Assembly (NCBI GenBank): GCA_016801885.1
Contig: JAFBJY010000399.1
Location: forward strand, 124,001 to 188,000
Direction of reading: 5' to 3'
Source of the DNA: Toxotes chatareus
Taxonomy: Eukaryota > Chordata > Actinopteri > Toxotidae
Length of the DNA stretch: 64,000 nucleotides
Every line of letters starts with the position of its first letter. Position 1 is the stretch's first letter. The notes under the pieces are model-generated. The model saw only the letters and a list, made by a program, of their open reading frames with translations. It made no database searches and was not told the DNA's origin. The translations under genes and the position numbers were made by a program. Below, piece by piece: positions 44,473-55,191 of the stretch.

Positions 44473-47400
44473 GTGAGAGGGAGGATCTCTAACTGTCCAT
44501 GACTTTTTCTCCATGTCAGAGCTCAGCATTAAATCACTGAAACCATCATTTTTCAAACTCAAAGCTCTGTGTTTTAAAAGTTAAAGGCCAGAGAGCAGCA
44601 CACCCAGACCCCTGCGGGACCTGGACCTGAAAAAGACCTGAGCCCAGCTGTGTGTCCATGAAGAGTGACAGGTCAATGGGCCCCCATGAATTTAAAAAGG
44701 ACAGCCCCCCTCTGCTGCAAAAAGGAGCTAGCTAAAAAAACATGTTTTCTTTTTTACTATGAAACCCCATGAAAAAAGATATGTTGTCCCTGTCCCCATG
44801 TAAAAGGATGGTTTTTTTCTGTGTCCACCGGGATCCATCAGGACCAGATTCCCTGTACCTGGCCCAGGTGCCCAAAGAAGAGTGACGGGTAAAAGGGTCA
44901 CCCCATGAACCCCCAAAGGAAGCCCCCTCGGTAAAGAAGTGAGCTGCAGCTGATTAAAATGAAATAAAACAGCTGCCCCTGTATAACTGGTTTTCTATGA
45001 AAGATGAAGTGTTTGTGTTTTGTCTCCAAAAACCCATGAATGACACAGTATAAAAATGATCAGGGGGAAACACGGGCCCAGGGCAAGTTGATTTTTCCCC
45101 TTTCAAAAAAAAGCTTTTTTATGTTCTTATATTTTCATTCGGGATCAGAACAAAAAACCCTGAAAATTAAAAGCCCCTTATCCAGTTCCAGTGTTTGGAA
45201 TTTCCTGTAGCAGAGGTGAGATTTTTGTAAAACCCGTGTGAGTCCTTAACCATCATTTAAAAGGTGGATTGTTGTGATGACTTAGGTCATGAGGTACAGA
45301 ATTGATTGCTTTTTTTCTCCCATTGAGAATGCTACAATAGTTTTTTTTTTTAAATTTTGGAAAATACCACAGAACAAAAAAAGGCAGCTGTTGTTTGTGT
45401 AAAAGCATAAAACATCACAGATGCTGCAAACAAAATGGCTAATTTTTCATGTTTCCCTTTCCACAGAGTGGACCAGGAGAGCTCAGAGGGTTCCCAAGTG
45501 TCAGCCTGCCCAGCAGCATAAACACACCGGGACCCATATTTTTTGGGTCGGGTACAGGGACAACAACTACTTTGACATCTGTTGTTTTGGGAAATAATTC
45601 CATGCTGCACTTTTTGGGCAGTGGATTGTCAGTTTTCCAAATGGATCTGATGTTTGGCCCATGGTTTTACTTTTGATTGTCCCTTCTTTATAGTTTTCTG
45701 TTCCAGCTGCTGGGGGGAGAACATTGTCATTTTTTGGGAAGGGGGGAGCGGGGGGAACCCCCAAAGGGGGGGAGTCCAGATTACCCAGAATCCCTAGAGA
45801 GTCAGGGAGGATGAGGAGGGTGGACAGGAGGATGAAGAGGAGGAGGGGGAAAGAGAGGCTTTTGTGAAGATCAAGTGAACGCCCTGAGGAGAATGAAGAA
45901 AGGAGTTGGGACTGTCTGCACAGCAGTAAAAAAGGGATTTCTAAAGATTCAACATGGGACAAGGGGACATTTACAAATGTCTCAAGACATGGGGGGAAAA
46001 ATCTGTTCATGTGTTTTCCCTTTGGGGGATGAATATGTCATATTTTTTTTTTATGAATCAGTCATTGATGTTGTTTCTTTTTTGTTCATTCAGGACATGT
46101 TGTTCCAGTTTGTCAACGAACTTAAATCTACTCTGAAGAAGAAGTTCCAGTGTGTTTGGGGGGATTTTAAAGGGGAAACCCCAAACCCCTTCTGAATCAG
46201 ATCTACACAGAGCTTCATCACAGGGGGAGGGACTGAGAGGTCAATGATGAACATGAGGTCAGACAGATTGAAACAGATCCGGGAAAACCAGCCAGCCCAA
46301 AGAAACAAGCATCAGACAAGAAGACATTTTTTGGGCCTCACCTGGAAGAGATGGACCAATCAGAACAGTGATGAAAAAGGGGAGTGGCTGGTTTTGGGGA
46401 AAAAAACAGTTTTTAACACAGAATTTGGGGATTTGGGACTGGGCTAAGACAAAGCCAACCAGGAAAATACACTTCACTTTTCCCCCACCACGCTCAGAGA
46501 GCTAAAAGGCGGGAAAGAAAAAAAGTTCAGTTTGGTGGAACTTTTTCATCACTTTTTATTAAAAACCCAAAGAAGCTGGGACTCTGCAGGTTTGAAAGGC
46601 CCAGGTTCTGTCTATTTTTGATGGTCGGGATGAGTGTCGTTTTCCCTTTGACTTCCACAACACTGAGATCCTGACTGATGTTACGGGCCCAAACCCAGTG
46701 GAGGGCTGCTGAAAACCTCATCGGGGGAAAACTGCTTCCTCTGCCCCCGGGCCCTGGATAACCCCCCCCCTGCAGCAGCCAATCAGATCCCTCCTGAGTG
46801 TGTTGACATGGTGACAGAGGTCGGGGGTTCACTGACCCACAGAAGGAGGAGAAACCAGGAAGAGGTTGGGAGAGGAGGAGGGCCGGAAGGATCACCCCAC
46901 ATCAAGATTCCCCACGGTTTCCCAAATTAGTGCCAAATCCCGGCCCTGCGGGATCACTGCAAAGCCTGGGGATGTGGGGGAAAACCAGAGGGGGAGGAGG
47001 GCTGCCCAAGACCCTGACTAAATGTACATCCATTTCCCTTTGGGGTTCAGTCCAAACTGAAGAACGTTAATGATGGAGGAGCTGAGACAGACCCGACACT
47101 GGAGTCCAGAGACCGGGGGAGAGGGGATTGAGTCTAAAAACTGGTTTTTGAGCAGCTGAAAAAGGGAAACCTGATTTTCATGAATCAGCCCCACAGAGTG
47201 GGCATCAATCAGAGCAGCCTCTGTACCCAGGAGTTTTCCTTTTAAAGAGGAGAGAGGACGTACCAGGACAAGGTGTTCTGTTTCGGCCCATCTGAGTCTT
47301 CAGAGTTTTGGCTCTCTTCATGTCCATCTGACCTTCATCAACTCTGAGTCAATCTGTTCAGAAGAACAATTCCCCCCCCGTGGTCTAAACTGTTCAGAGA

Positions 47401-50400
47401 AAAACCTGATCCAACACAGCTCTCCAGAGGGCTGGGGGGAAAAGGGCCCTTTACGGGAAAAAAACACCTGGACTTTTTCCCCGCCTCCTCCCCCTTTCAC
47501 GAAACCAATCAGATTTTCCCCACGAGGTCGGGGTTGACACAGACAGGAAGGGCCTACAGACCAACCAACAAACAGTCCAGTACATCAAGAAGAAGATTGA
47601 AGAGCCCTTGCAGAGAAAAGCATCAACTTGTTCCACTGTCGGGAATGAACTGAATGATCGCTCTCTGGGGACAGATCCAACAGCCCCGGGAGTTCAGGAC
47701 GCCTCCCACAGATGAACGGGTCTCCTGCTCAATGGTCAGCCTGGTCTTCATCTTATTTCTAAAAAAGATCTGGAGGGTTTTTGGGACCTGAAAAAATACT
47801 CTGTTCAGAGGAGGTTTTTCTGGTTGCCAGTTGTCGTTTAACAAAGCTCTTTTGGTATAGATAGTTGGATTTTTTCATTTATAAAAGATTTCGTTATTTT
47901 ATTCAGCAGGAGGAAAAAAAATTCCCTTTTGTTTTTAATTTCCCTTTATCAGTTTCCTTGAGCTTTTGAGTTTTACACATTGAATCGGGAATTTAAAAAT
48001 AAGGGGCCCTTACATTAAAGACCAAGTCTCAGTTTTTAATTTGAGCAGGTTACATCAGTATAAAAAAAGAACTGTGAGGAAATTCACCCCTTTTTAGGGT
48101 TCAAAGTAACTGACAACAAAAATGGGAAACAAACTCATCAGATTTAATATTTAGTGAAAAAATTTTTCAGTCATTGATGGGAAATTCATTATTTTTTTTT
48201 TAAAGTAATGTTGAGACCCCAAAAACATATCAGGGTCTAACTTTTCCAAATACTTAGGGCCTTGTCTGTCATTTTCCAATTGATTGTGTTAATTTAACTG
48301 TCATGTTCCAATTTGTTGAGTATAAAACAGAAAGGATTTGAATCAGAGTCAAGAAAGATGATCATCAATGAGAAACTCCCCTTGGGGGGGCAGGGGGATA
48401 AAGAGCTGAAATTTCTGCTTCACTCAAAAAATTTCGGTTTGATGTCGGGCCCATTTTTAAATGCAGGTCTGTTAGTTTGTTGTGGGGCTGCAGAGAAAAC
48501 TGAGAGTTTTTTTCCCTTTTGATTGCCCTTTTCAACACAAATGTTATTTGACTTTTTCTTCATTTTTTCCTTCAGACTGAGCAGCTGTAACCTCTCAGAG
48601 AGAAGCTGTGAAGTTTTTTCCTCAGTTCTCAGCCCCAGCCCTTTAGTCGGGAAAACACCTGGACCTGAGTAACAAAAGCTGCAGGATTCAGGGTAAAGTT
48701 TGTCTGCTGGATTGAAGAGTCCAAATTAAAACCCGGGAGACTTGGGGTTTGGTTCATCCTTGTTACTGTTGTAGATTTTTTATATCTTTAATCCAAACTG
48801 AACCTGGTTTATCTTCATCCAGAATTTGAACCATTCATTTTGGGAAAGAAGGGAATGAATGAGATCGGGAAATAAGTTGTTGTTCCATATTGTGATTTTT
48901 TTTTCTCTCAGACTAAGAATTATTCTTCAGTTTCACTTTCATTTCAGTCAGTTGTCATGAATAATGTCTGTTGATCAATGAAACCTTCAGAACTCACAAA
49001 TTGGTATTTGTCACAGTCAGCAGACAATGTTTTTTTAATAAATTTAAAAAATGTCCAGGGGGTTGTTAAAAAGTCCATTTTTAAAACAATATACAGAAGA
49101 TCCTAGAACTAATATTTGTGCTAATCAATTGAAAACACTTAAGTTCATTCAGTGTGTGTGTGTGTGTGTGTGTTTTGATTTTAAAAAGTTTTCCAGGTTT
49201 TTTCCCCATTGAGTTGAATTGACTTGTTAAATTGTTAAGGAGCAAAGAAAAGGGCCCCACACTGTTGGTTTATAGATAGATAGATGATAGATATACTTTT
49301 ATTCACCCCTCGGGGGAAAATTTTGTTATTTTTTAAGCAAGAAAAACAGTCACAAAAGAAAGGAAAGGACAAGTTGACAGCTAACTGGCAGCACGAAAAG
49401 CAACTCTACAAAATACAGGTAAAAGGGAAAGGCATAAAGAGGAATAATATATATTCATTTCTACATTTTTTATATATATATTTTGTGACAAGAAAAAAAA
49501 AATAATTTTAAATTTTAAAGTGTGTAATTTAAAATAAAAAAAAGGGGAGCCATGGTTCTCTAATGGTGGTATGTACAGTTGTGCAGCAGTGTATGGGTTA
49601 AACACAAATAAAACATATACTAGGGGGGGGCGGACAAATTAATCGTAAAGGGATTGGGGAAAATGTTGACGATTAAAAAGGGAGGAGAGGATCGTATTAT
49701 CCTATGGGGACACATTCTTTTAAATTGGGGGCCTATGCTTGCACACAGACGCTTTTGGGGTTTTTTTTTTCCGGGGAACAAACGCCCGCCACGTGAACAG
49801 CCCAAACCCAATCATGGTGAAGTATGAGCAGTGCTGTTTTTTTTTTTTTTTTTCTACCCTCCCCTGTTTTGCCGGGAGCGGGAAATTTGGCCCAAACAAA
49901 GGGGAACGCGGGGTTGGTCCCCAAAAAAAACCCTAAATTCAGTCGTATGACAGTGTTGGGGAGTAAGGGAGATATTTTAACGGTTTACGATTCAGAATAT
50001 GAAACCCCTTTTGTTTTGGCCAAACTTTCCCCGTCCGGGCCTTTTTTCCGGCTGCGGCTCGTTTCCCGTTGCTCCTCGTCCGACTCTTCGGGACCGATCG
50101 ATCGGGCGAATAGCCGTTTATTTCCGCTTGTTTTCGGGGGAGCGGGGGTTGGGGGAAACGTGCCGGGTTCCTTTGTTCATTTTAGAGAATAAATAAAAAC
50201 CCTTTTGGGGAAAAAATTTATCCATTTAATCCATTGATTTCAAAAATGTAACTGATTCAAAACCATTTTTTTAAACCGAAAATGTAATGGAATACAGTTA
50301 CTCATAATGTGTACCTAAAAAACGCCGTTACATGTATTCCTTCCCCAACCCCGCGATGGAACTGGTTTTTTTTCCCAAAAGACAAACCCAAAACACAACG

Positions 50401-53400
50401 AAACCTTTTTAACCCACCTGAAGGGGCAGCACCCGGGGGAAACTATTGGGCTGAGACCCAAGCAGCGAGGCCAATTACACATCAGCCAGTGGTAACGGCA
50501 AAGACATTACACAGAAACAACCAACTGTAACATCCCTTTTTGATAAAGAAGCTGGGGAGAGAAGAAAAGGGGGAAAGACGAATTTTTTTTTTTTTAATTT
50601 TTTAAAAATTTTTTACAAAGAAAATATTTTGGGTTTCCCAAATTTAAATTTTCATTTAAAATGAACTGTGATAAAATCGTGATTGTGTTTTTTACCTTTA
50701 AAAAAAATCGGGGATGTATTTTTTTTGCCACATCCCCCACCCCTAATAAGTTAATGAGGGGCTGTTTTGATTTTTGGTATTTTGACCTAAGCTGCACCTT
50801 TTGGGTTAAAAGGTTGGAGTTCCCTTTTTCCAAACTTGTACATTCTCAACCTTCTTCAGCTCGGGAACCAGATGATGAAACATCAATTTTTCCAAGCAGG
50901 AACTTTTTTAAACTCAATTTTTTTATTTTTTTATTCGGGTTGAGTAATTTGCATTTTTTGTCAGAGACCCCAGCTTTTTTGACCAGCCGGGAAGTCCAAC
51001 CCTCCCATCGGGAAAAACACCTGGCCTGAGGGGAAAAAACCTGCGGGATTAGGGGGAATCATCTGTGGGGGTTTTCTGCAGAGTCCAGAACTGTGGAGGG
51101 AGACTCTGAGGTCGACTCCAGCCCAAAGGGAGATGAAAATGAGGGAAATTTTTGGTTTTTATTCGGGTTTATTAGGTCAAATCCCCTTTCAGAATTTCTA
51201 AATTCAAAGGGGAAATGGTTGAAAGGAAGTTGTGAAAGGGTTGACTCGGGATTTTCAAAGTGTTTTTTTAAAGTTTTAAAAAATGTTTTGGGATTTGATT
51301 TAAAGTCCACATTGACAGTGTCAGAGTTTGACTGAGTTGAGCTTGTGTTATTCAAAAAAGTCCCCTTTTGGGAGATCAGGATGTTTGACAAGAACTGATC
51401 TACAACACGGGGAGCAGGTCTAAAGGGGAAAAGGGTGTTCAAAAGCGGGCCCCTAATGGCCCCCATTCACAGGCACAGTAAAAAGCCTGCTGTCACAGAG
51501 ATTTAAACCAAAACCAGGGTTTTAAATATGGAGAGGGCCATTTTGGGGCTGCATGTCTCCTGAAGAATTAAAAGGAGCTACACCCCAGCTGCTGAGCTGA
51601 ACAGGGACACAAAATTTGAAAAGGGAAAACAGAGCAGAGAGAAAGTTAAAACCCCCGGGCCCTTTTTCCCTCAGCCCACACAGCCACCAATCACTGACCC
51701 CACTGGGTGTTAAACCCCCACTGTGTTTTTTGTCACAGGAACAAACTGTGGGACACTAAGCCACCGGGAAGGGGGGGCCCAGGAACCAGAATGCAATGCT
51801 GAACAGCAGTTTAAAAAATTTTGGGAGCAGAGAGTGTTGATGAAGTTTTGAATTTGCTTTGGACCAAAGAAAATGACGGGAAAGGATGAAATGCCTATTC
51901 AACACACTGCACATGTGCTGAAGGCCCAGCTTCTAAAACCTCCACAAACTTCAGTAAACACTAAAACATCAAAGGAAAAAACCCATGATTTCACAAATTG
52001 GGAAAGATTTCATTTGAAACCAGGGGAAATTTAAAAAAACTTTCTTCCAAACTGTTAAACCTGAGGGGAATGGGGGATTTTTTGAAGGAAAATTTGAGCT
52101 CAAAATTTTAGTATCCAAATTGGGGCACTTTTTCAGCTTTATACTTAAAAATCATTGAATGAAGATTTTAAAACCAACACTTCAATTGGGCCTTTTTTTT
52201 TTGGGAAAAATTTCCCCTCTTCACCTTCAGTTGACTTTTTTTATTTCTTCACATACAAAGCAAATATTCCCCCATTAAGACAGAAAAAAAATGTTTCTTC
52301 CCCTCTTGCCATGATCTGGGGATGTTTATAGTGATCAGTTTAAAGAGCCCCTTTACTTTTAGTATCTGACTGTTTTTAAACTGCATCCTGTTGGTTTCAG
52401 GGGTTTTGGGTTTATTTTTCCCAAAATTGTTTCCCTTTTAACCTTCTTCTTAGCTCTGAACAGATGATGAAAAACCCCAACGCTTTCCCAAAATTTCCCC
52501 TAAACTCACATTTTATTCTTTATTCAGGGTTGATCAACTGGTTTGGGCAGAGATCAGCCGGCTTTCTTTGGGCCCCAGCTCTGGGAAATCCAACCCCCAT
52601 CTGAGACACCTGGACCTGAGTATAAAAAGGGACCCAGGATTCAGGGGGAAAACATCTGTGGGTTTTTTGCAGAGTCCAGACTGTGGACTGGGGACCTGGG
52701 GGTCAGACTCCATTGTTTACTTGTGTGTTGGGGATGAATATGATTTAAAAAATTTGGACAGTAAAGTGCAGACATCACACTCATATTATTTTGATCCCAC
52801 TGAGGGTCTTTATTGTAAAGTCTGTTTTCTTCTGTGGTTTAGCCCCCCTGACTTGGGAAAATGTTTAGCTACAGATTTCCCAAAACTTCATTTTTAAAAA
52901 GAAAAAAACCCACTTTTTTAAAACACATCCAAATTTTTTCCACACTCACATCAACAAATAAAAATTGATTTTTTTCTTCCAACATAAAATAGAAAGTGAA
53001 GGGGACTAAAGTCAAAGTGACTCCCGAAAAAAGCTCTGGGAAAAAAATTGGGGAGACCACTTCAAATTCTTTTAAATAAATCTTGGTAAGATTCCATTCC
53101 CTTTTGTATGTTGAATTCCAACACAAGAACCCCCCCGTCTACTTAATGAGGTAATTTATTAGGTGATCCCAACCAAAACCCATTTAATGAGGAAAAATAT
53201 AAACCACTGCTGTGGTCATACTATGCTCTTCAATAGGGCTTGGGTGGGTGGGGACAAACAGTGCTGGTAGTACCTCAAAAGTAATAAACCCAAAAAAATA
53301 ACTATTGACCATGCTAAAAAAAGGAAAAGAAAAGTTTTTTTTGAGGAAAAGAGAGAAAAAGAGGAAAATTCTGGTTTACTGGGGAGAGGGATACAGTGAG

Positions 53401-55191
53401 CGCCGGGGGTTTCTTCCATCCTTTTAAAATTTAAGAGGTTTTTCATAAGAACAACCGGGGAGACACTGGGGACAAAGTTTGGGAGACTGGGAGGGGGCAA
53501 ACGATTTTTCCCCTGACCAGGATGATCCCAAATCATTCCAATTACCAAATCAGAGGATGACATCAATGACCTACAGAAAGAATGGCAACAGCTGGGGGGA
53601 AGTAGGGGGAACGGCCCAAAAAGCTTCAGGGGAGCCGCCTAAAACTAGAAATAAGCCCCTTTATCAATGAGAAGCAAAAAAGATGAAGTTTGCAAAAGAC
53701 CATAAGGGTTGGAATTTTGAGGGCTGGAGTAATTCCTCGCTGGGTGAGTCCAATTTTCAGTTTTCCCAATACCTGGTCAATTAATAGTTAGAGGGGAACC
53801 CGGGGAAACTTCATGTTTTACAGTGTCTCACCCACGTAAATTTTTGGGGGAGGATGGGGGATGTGTTTTAGCAAGGTTTTAATCGGGGAGGGTTCTTTTT
53901 GTAAGGGCGATGAATCAAACCATGACAAGGTTATCTTGGAAGAAAACTGGGTTCCTTCTGCTCTGACAATGTTCCCCCCCCTGAGGATTGTGTTTTCCAG
54001 CTGGACAATGCCCCTGCCACTTTGCTTGGTCAATCAAGGGTGGATGAAACCCCCAAATCAAGACCCCGCCCTTAGCCCAATTCCAGACCTTTAACCCTTT
54101 AAAAAACCCCTGAATGTGATCAAGAGGGGATGGGTGGGCCAAACCATCAAATATACCTGAGGCTGAATTTTGCATCAGGAGGGGGATAAAATCCAAAAAC
54201 AGCAACCCTGAAAGACGGGAAAGGATGCTTAAAAATGTATTTAAAAATCGGGGTTATTCCCCCAAATATTAATTTGAACTTTCCTAACTTAAAAAAATTA
54301 GTTTGGTTGGAAAAAAAGAATAACCTTTTTTCTTTTCATTATGTGAGGTTTGAGAACACTGCACTTTTTTTTTTTTTTGACCTTTTTATTTTCGAAATAA
54401 ATGCTCTTTAAAAGATAAATTTTTATTTGGAATTTGGGGGGAAATGTTGTTGAGTTTATAGAATAAAAAAAAATGTTCTTTTACCAAACACAAACCCATA
54501 AATAGTAAAAAACGGAGAAACTGGGTCATTTTGCAGTGGTTTTCATTTTTCCAGAGCTGATTTTGGGGCAAACTCAGCATGTTTGGAAAAAGTCCCACCG
54601 TAATTTAAGTGAAAAAACTTTTCCATTTTGTCTCAATCATTTGTTGACTTTCCCCCAAACTTTAGGGCCCGACAAAGTTTTTTCTCTGTCAAAAATTTTT
54701 GGATCTTTAGAGAATCTGAAACAAAAGTCAACAAAATGAGTTTGTATAGATGGAGCCCCTGGTGGAGCTAAAAAGTTTTGAGCTGAAATCACTATTTTTT
54801 ATTGAAGCAGCAGATGTTGTCATTAATTTTTAATGAGAGCTGTGTTTGACCTTTTTTGTATTTGATGTTTTTTAAACTGCATCCTGTTGGTTCAGGTGTT
54901 TGAGTTTTCCCTTTTTCCCAAAATTTACATTCTCAACCTTCTTCACTCTGAACAGATGATGAAACACTTTAACGCCCAAGCAGGAACCCTTTCTCCAAAC
55001 TCACATCTTTTTTCTTTATTCAGGTTGAACGGTTTGGCCCGGGGATCAGCTTTCTTCTCTTTGGGCCCCAGCTCTGAAGTCCAACCCCTCCCCCTCTGAG
55101 ACACCCACCTGAGGCCAAAAGCTGCAGGATTTAGGAGGGAAAGGGTCTGTAGATCTTTTGCAGAGTCCAGACTGTGGACCGGGCCCTTTAG
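44388..55191 (+). CDS. NLR-B: second fish NLR-C receptor gene, FISNA-NACHT-LRR (whole-gene span)
   Basis: The exons listed separately are 44388-44472, about 44595-44720, 44830-44938, 45467-45546, 45707-45925, 46094-47854, and LRR exons 48576-48746, 50939-51110, 52528-52701 and 55024-55191. They repeat the NLR-A plan with almost the same exon and intron sizes, so the two are tandem duplicates. The last two LRR exons are separated by a Tc1 insertion. No B30.2 exon was found downstream within the window; either the gene ends after the LRRs, as many family members do, or the exon lies beyond 64 kb. Frame breaks are as frequent as in NLR-A, and pseudogene status is undecided. Confidence 0.65.
44595..44720 (+). 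CDS. NLR-B exon 2a, small repeated exon
   Basis: It contains the cagctgtgtgtccatgaaga core (44645-44664) and a Met-Asn-Phe-Lys-like segment (44687-44698). The expected donor is altered: where relatives have GTGAGC this copy reads GGAGCT near 44725, so the exon may be skipped or the base misread. Confidence 0.5.
44830..44938 (+). CDS. NLR-B exon 2b, second copy of the small exon
   Basis: Preceded by a tttctgtgtccaccg stretch in which the usual CAG acceptor reads CCG. It encodes the Asp-Pro-Ser-Gly-Pro-like start and a decayed module core. The donor GTGAGC begins at 44939. Confidence 0.5.
45467..45546 (+). CDS. NLR-B exon 3
   Basis: The acceptor CCACAG ends at 45466. The exon matches 2333-2411 of NLR-A nearly base for base, including the Val-Asp-Gln-Glu-Ser-Ser start. 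The donor region reads GGTCGG rather than GGTCTG. Confidence 0.65.
45707..45925 (+). CDS. NLR-B exon 4, N-terminal helical region
   Basis: The acceptor TTCCAG ends at 45706. It includes the Glu-Asn-Ile-Val start (45718), an aspartate/glutamate-rich stretch (45805-45850) and the Asp-Cys-Leu-His-Ser-like end before donor GTAAAA at 45926. The NLR-A equivalent is 2570-2791. Confidence 0.65.
46094..47854 (+). CDS. NLR-B large exon: FISNA, NACHT ATPase, WH and HD2 regions
   Basis: The acceptor ATTCAG ends at 46093. FISNA comes first, with Leu-Lys-Ser-x-Leu-Lys-Lys-Lys-Phe-Gln-Cys-Val (46120-46158) better preserved than in NLR-A. The P-loop region lies at 46370-46412, where the sequence still suggests Gly-Val-Ala-Gly-x-Gly-Lys-x but with lengthened G and A runs. 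NACHT core follows, with the Phe-x-Phe-Asp-like loss near 46610-46670 and the Asp-Met-Val-Thr-Glu-Val segment (46805-46822). Then come Leu-Lys-Asn-Val (47058-47069) and the HD2-type Gln-Tyr-Ile-Lys-Lys-Lys-Ile-Glu segment (47577-47601). The donor is GT near 47855. The length of 1761 bp is close to the NLR-A copy. Multiple frame breaks. Confidence 0.85.
48068..48300. repeat. Tc1-like relic in NLR-B intron, unit 3
   Basis: It matches 5625-5870 and 12066-12310. Unlike NLR-A, the site just upstream has no hAT-like insert, giving the empty-site comparison. Confidence 0.5.
48576..48746 (+). CDS. NLR-B LRR exon 1
   Basis: The acceptor CTTCAG ends at 48575. Its 171 bp, starting with Leu-Ser-Ser-Cys-Asn-Leu-like codons, are paralogous to 6155-6325. 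The donor GT at 48747 is followed by TTGG rather than the usual CAG, a weak or misread site. Confidence 0.72.
49152..49173. repeat. GT microsatellite
   Basis: About eleven GT units within the NLR-B intron. Confidence 0.85.
49272..49345 (-). repeat. GATA tract with LINE-type 3' end
   Basis: Interrupted GATA units precede tatacttttattcacccctc, the same type of - strand LINE/SINE end as at 23421. Confidence 0.5.
49680..50745. repeat. Composite dispersed repeat, copy 2
   Basis: This is the partner of 11020-12060 (same block order). Here the presumed termini are clearer: acagtgttggggagtaaggg (49950-49969) and its near-complement ending ccttccccaacccc (50339-50352) bracket a ~400-bp insert with a GC-rich centre. 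After it comes a second piece ending in cacatcccccacccctaata (50729-50748). Confidence 0.5.
50939..51110 (+). CDS. NLR-B LRR exon 2
   Basis: It begins gttgagtaatttgc, followed by the Leu-Ser-Glu-Thr-like segment, a Ser-Asn-Pro-Ser-His-like stretch (50996-51008) and the closing Cys-Gly-Gly-Glu-Thr-Leu-like codons. The donor is GTCGAC at 51111. The acceptor reads CGG where sister exons have CAG. Confidence 0.7.
51111..52527. other. Intron between LRR exons 2 and 3
   Basis: No exon seen. The last ~150 bp (from about 52380) match the intron end before 55024, with ctgcatcctgttggtt (52381-52396) and gctctgaacagatgatgaaa (52455-52474). The - frame at 51059-51466 has no domain. Confidence 0.5.
52528..52701 (+). 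CDS. NLR-B LRR exon 3
   Basis: The acceptor TTATTCAG ends at 52527. It contains Leu-Arg-His-Leu-Asp-Leu-Ser (52601-52621), and the reading frame is open through much of it. The donor GTCAG begins at 52702. It is a sister of 50939-51110 and 55024-55191 by both exon and upstream intron. Confidence 0.75.
53250..54420 (+). mobile_element. Tc1-type transposon with transposase relic
   Basis: It matches a widespread fish and frog Tc1 family. Pieces on + include gggagactgggagg (53481), atgaagtttgcaaaagacca (53682-53701), a Glu-Asp-Gly-Gly-like Gly-Gly-Gly-Ser block (53843-53870), a Gln-x-Asp-Asn/Trp-Thr-Met-Pro-Leu-like segment with the second catalytic Asp (53997-54020), Ser-Pro-Ile-Pro-Asp-Leu-like (54075-54093, decayed from Ser-Pro-Asp-Leu-Asn-Pro) and gaatgtgatcaagaggg (54112-54128). 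It lies in the intron between NLR-B LRR exons 3 and 4. Several frame breaks. Confidence 0.72.
55024..55191 (+). CDS. NLR-B LRR exon 4
   Basis: The acceptor TTCAG ends at 55023 and the donor GTCAG begins at 55192. It shows gttgaacggtttggcc at the start, a Ser-Glu-Thr-Pro-x-x-Glu-like stretch where Leu-Arg-x-Leu-Asp-Leu is expected, and Gln-Ser-Pro-Asp-Cys-Gly-like codons at the end. It is the last exon of the family seen in the window. Confidence 0.72.

Larger units (their letters stand above)
48747..49675. other. Intron with microsatellites
   Basis: It includes a GT repeat at 49152-49173 and a GATA tract at 49272-49293, the latter followed by a LINE-type 3' end (cttttattcacccctcggg). No exon was seen. 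Confidence 0.5.

Noticed and set aside
51059..51466. 135-codon open frame on -
   Set aside because: Overlaps the end of an NLR-B LRR exon on + and its intron; no domain of its own.
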